A DNA stretch of 64,000 nucleotides from Salminus brasiliensis. Taxonomy: Eukaryota; Chordata; Actinopteri; Characiformes; Bryconidae. Under the pieces are notes generated by a model. It was given only the letters and a program-made list of their open reading frames with translations, searched no databases and was not told the origin of the DNA. A program made the position numbers and the translations under genes. Positions 61,351-64,000 of the stretch are shown in pieces. The stretch is taken from assembly GCF_030463535.1 (NCBI RefSeq), contig NC_132901.1, positions 4,534,640-4,598,639 on the forward strand, written 5' to 3'. Each line of letters opens with the position of its first letter. Position 1 is the first letter of the stretch.

Positions 61351-61840
61351 CTGCTATGACACAAGCACTTCTGAATTAGATGTTGGACGAACACTAAGAC
61401 TCACTACATCTTATGTATATAGACACACATTCACAGACAGCTGACAGACAGTAGACCAAACTGATACAGCATAATTCGTTTAGTTCTTGATGTCTGGAGA
61501 CATTTCTTAAAGCAGGAGAGAGTGTAGAGTGTTAAAGAATTGCCTCTATGTTCAGTTTACTTTAACACAGATACCCCCCACTTATTTATTTGTATTTTAT
61601 TATAATATTATTTTAATTACTAGAACTATTCTAAAAATCTATTCAAGCCATTGCTACACTGTATTCCCTGACAGTGTGGTGAACTCATTAAAATTATTCT
61701 ATTTGTAAGCAAAACTGCAAAACAGTTCAAACAGCTTAAAACATTCAAGTTCATAGAACGATATTCAAGTTTTAATCTCAACAAGCTCAATGTGTTCAAG
61801 TAAAGACAATCACTAAACTCATTGTTTTTCATTTAATATT
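61351..61840. other. AT-rich spacer, nothing recognised
   Basis: No open frame, repeat family or RNA gene that I can support. Confidence 0.3.
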
Positions 61841-62158
61841 TACGGAGCGTCTGACGCAATGCGCTCCTGCATGCCCATTGGTTATAGCCGTCTAATTAGC
61901 ATACTGGGATTTCTGAACAAACATGGCGGACAGTGCGGTTGGTGAGGGAAAATAAGTTTATTAGCAGTTTTTAAAAAAGAAACAGTTAATTTACTCTCTT
62001 TCTCTGGATAAGTACATGTTTTTGTTCTAAACACTGGCATAATTTGCGGCAAGTGATGTTTTTTTTATTAAGGGGAGCTATTTTGAAGTGCGCGCACGTT
62101 TTTTGAACTCCATCTCGCGCGCCTCGTTAACAGCACCTGGAGGGAGAGAGAGCGAGCG

Positions 62159-62213
<55 letters not shown>

Positions 62214-62338
62214 AGAGAGAGAGAGAGAGAGTGAGAGAGTGCTGCTGACCTGCTGAACTCTCATAGTGCAACACAAGTCCCAGCGGTCTTCATTCTCCTT
62301 ACTGTGGCTGCTGCTCTCATGCTTGGAAGTGTAATTTG
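61841..62338 (+). promoter_or_regulatory. CpG-rich promoter-like region with candidate first exons
   Basis: An inverted CCAAT box (cccattggtt, about 61876) lies about 45 bp before 'aacatggcgg', whose ATG at 61923 opens MADSAV and runs into a donor g|gtgagg at 61942. Further on, CG-rich DNA (62090-62130) and a (GA)n run precede a segment ending at 62338 in tttg|gtgagt, a good donor for a noncoding first exon. This could be the promoter of the zinc-finger gene at 63.2 kb. The link is inferred. Confidence 0.4.
62141..62239. repeat. (GA)n microsatellite
   Basis: A nearly pure GA tract with GAGC variants at its left end. Confidence 0.95.
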
Positions 62339-63228
62339 GTGAGTATATTTAAAAATAGTTTAATTGTAGTTCGTTTTTGAGGTAAATAAAACTGGTAGTT
62401 TGTCCGTTTACTTTGCCTGTAACTTGGCTTGTCGTAATGGGGAACAGCTAACTTGCTAAGCTAAGCTAAGCTAGTACCTAACCTAGGTTAGTTAACTAGC
62501 TAGCTAGCCAACGTTAAAGAAGAAAGTTAACTTAAGTTAGGCTAATTAGGTAACGTTATTTTACATCTAAATACCCATAATAGTTGTTAATGTCTAAACT
62601 TGGTTAAACTATAGTTATTTTCTTGGTACTTTACAGTGTGTTTAAACTTGTATTTCCCATATTCACATTTAGTTTGAGTGAGTTTGATATTCCTGCACTG
62701 ACAACAGAAAATGCAGTGAAATAGAGAGGTTTAGCTAGAGATTGATAGTGGAAAGGCCATGAAAGCAGAGTCTAAACTTTAATTGTTTTTGCTGTGTGTT
62801 CATTTAAAATTGCCTAATGTCGATGTAGTTAGCTTCTGAAATGTTTTGTTATTTTGCATGCTTAAGGATTTAATGATAAGAGCAGATAACGTAGATGTAA
62901 ATGCAATTCATTGGTGCTTTTGATTTTTTTTTATCATTACAAACAAAATCATTATTCTCTGGCATTGACTACTGTGTACACATTGATACATTTGTTGCAT
63001 TGTCAAAGAGATTTGTATTTGTGTGTGCACGAACAGGAGGGTACACTAAAGATGAACGTGTCCAGCCCCTAAAACATAACTGCATAGGTAAGTATAATAT
63101 GAGTTAATTAAGTGCTAATTTTGTAAAGCAAATTTAGAGCAGAGAGAAATATAACAGAAATTTTAGAAATATAGAGCTCCTACCTCAACAAGTATTAGCT
63201 TTTTGTCACTTGCCTGTCATTTTGTCAG
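62339..63228 (+). other. Probable first intron(s) of the zinc-finger gene
   Basis: Bounded by the donor at 62339 and an acceptor (tttgtcag|) at 63228. A possible 51-bp exon at 63037-63087 has acceptor gaacag and donor catag|gtaagt. Otherwise AT-rich, nothing else seen. A 'gctaagctaagctaa' run is at about 62455-62472. Confidence 0.35.
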
Positions 63229-64000
63229 TTGGTTTATAATGGCAGATATGGAGTGGAAATGCAGGTTATGTGATGCCTTCTCTGATACTCGTGGCAAGTT
63301 ACTTTGTCATTACCGCTTGCAACATAACCACTATTCAAAAGTCTGTCCTTTGCCATGTCTTTACGACTCGTGTATTTGCACATTTCGGTCATTCAATGCA
63401 CTTAAAATTCATCTTTCAAGGATTCACAAAAACACAAAAGGGACAAGTCAAGGGGGACAAGGAGTGCAAGTGGTGTATACATGTCCCTTGTGTGGGTTTA
63501 AGCAGCCTTTTTCAGAGAAAACACTATTCACTCATTTAAGAGGGCATTTGAGGACCCATGAAATGGTAACATGTCCATATAAGAGCTGTGCCTATAGTAC
63601 TAATGTGTACACTTCCTTTAATGCTCACAAAAGCAGAACACATGGAGACTCTAGTAGTGCAGATCTATTTAATCATGTCTCTACTGATGAAGACTCTGTA
63701 GGCCTAAGTGCTGCTGGTTCTTCTGTGGAAAATGTTGACCTGTGTGAGGGGTTGGGACCATCTGAAAATGAAGACACATTAGATGATGAGGATGATGGTC
63801 TGTGTGACATGAACCAGTTAAATATACAGTTGCGTCAGAATTTAGCCTCTCTTTTTTTGAAGATGCAGGCTATACTTCATGTTTCTGATCTAGCAGCGCA
63901 GGAGATCATCATTTGGGTCAGGTGTTTCTCTTGTCTAGACCTCTTCTGAAACAGAACATAAGTGAGGTGTTGCAGAAACATTCCACCATTGTAAATGATG
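63229..64000 (+). pseudogene. C2H2 zinc-finger protein of a multicopy fish family, frameshifted, runs off the window
   Basis: Start chosen at MADMEWKCRLCD (63239), just inside a splice acceptor. Four C2H2 fingers follow: CRLCDAF...HYRLQH, CLYDSCICTF...HLSRIH, CPLCGFKQPF...HLRTH and CPYKSCAYST...HKSRTH. Then comes an acidic linker and a helical part, LRQNLASLFLKMQAILHVSD. Proteins of this layout are, to my knowledge, present in many copies in teleost genomes, with unknown role and possible mobile-element origin. The first frame stops at 63949 after 236 residues, but from about 63912 a second frame continues without a stop to the window end (LGQVFLLSRPLLKQNISE). That points to a single missing base near 63911. 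A splice donor here is the alternative reading. Confidence 0.55.

Overview
This window looks like teleost nuclear DNA. The coding sequence is split by short GT-AG introns, and there are abundant CA/TG, GA and TA microsatellites, several Tc1/mariner elements, Ty3/gypsy elements, tRNA-derived SINEs and small fish-type MITEs. The lectin family and repeat types suggest an ostariophysan fish, possibly a characin. That is an inference; no species can be fixed from the sequence alone.

From about 1 to 59 kb the window is a tandemly duplicated cluster of CD209-like type II C-type lectin receptors. Each gene has five coding exons: a cytoplasmic tail, a transmembrane segment plus coiled-coil neck made of 14-residue repeats (each usually carrying an N-linked glycosylation sequon), and three exons for one C-type lectin domain (CTLD). 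Plus-strand genes start at 5073 (A), 12565 (B), 25984 (D) and 37336 (E). Minus-strand genes start at about 23919 (C) and 48422 (F). Minus-strand relics lie at 35.1-35.6 kb (H) and 58.7-58.8 kb (G). Plus and minus genes alternate head-to-head and tail-to-tail. The plus genes share a tail with an ITIM-like tyrosine; the minus genes have a different tail with two YxN motifs.

Only A and B read as intact, and both have lost the EPN sugar/calcium motif. The EPN-bearing members are each damaged at one or more places. D has a nonsense codon in the WKW motif, E has a GT-to-AT change at the exon 1 donor, F has a 4-nt frameshift in the last exon, and C has many lesions. At the left edge a whole minus-strand gene seems to be deleted between its flanks. 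This is strong birth-and-death evolution.

The paralogous copies date the mobile elements by empty-site comparison. There are degenerate Tc1-like elements at 1.7-2.9, 9.7-10.1, 10.7-12.0 and 49.3-50.8 kb. An apparently complete Tc1 element at 44.8-46.4 kb has a 340-aa DD34E transposase and IR/DR ends, and sits in an intron of F. A very young Ty3/gypsy element at 53.2-57.8 kb has identical 174-bp LTRs, a 5-bp target duplication and one 1316-aa Gag-Pol frame. It lies inside an older, decayed gypsy element of opposite orientation. Minisatellites fill intron 1 of B (30-bp unit with a 244-bp higher-order period) and the D-H spacer (42-bp unit).

From about 59 kb the lectin homology fades. A decayed gypsy 3' end lies at 60.8-61.3 kb, a CpG-rich promoter-like stretch at 61.8-62.3 kb, and a C2H2 zinc-finger gene of a family I believe is multicopy in fishes runs off the right edge with an apparent frameshift.
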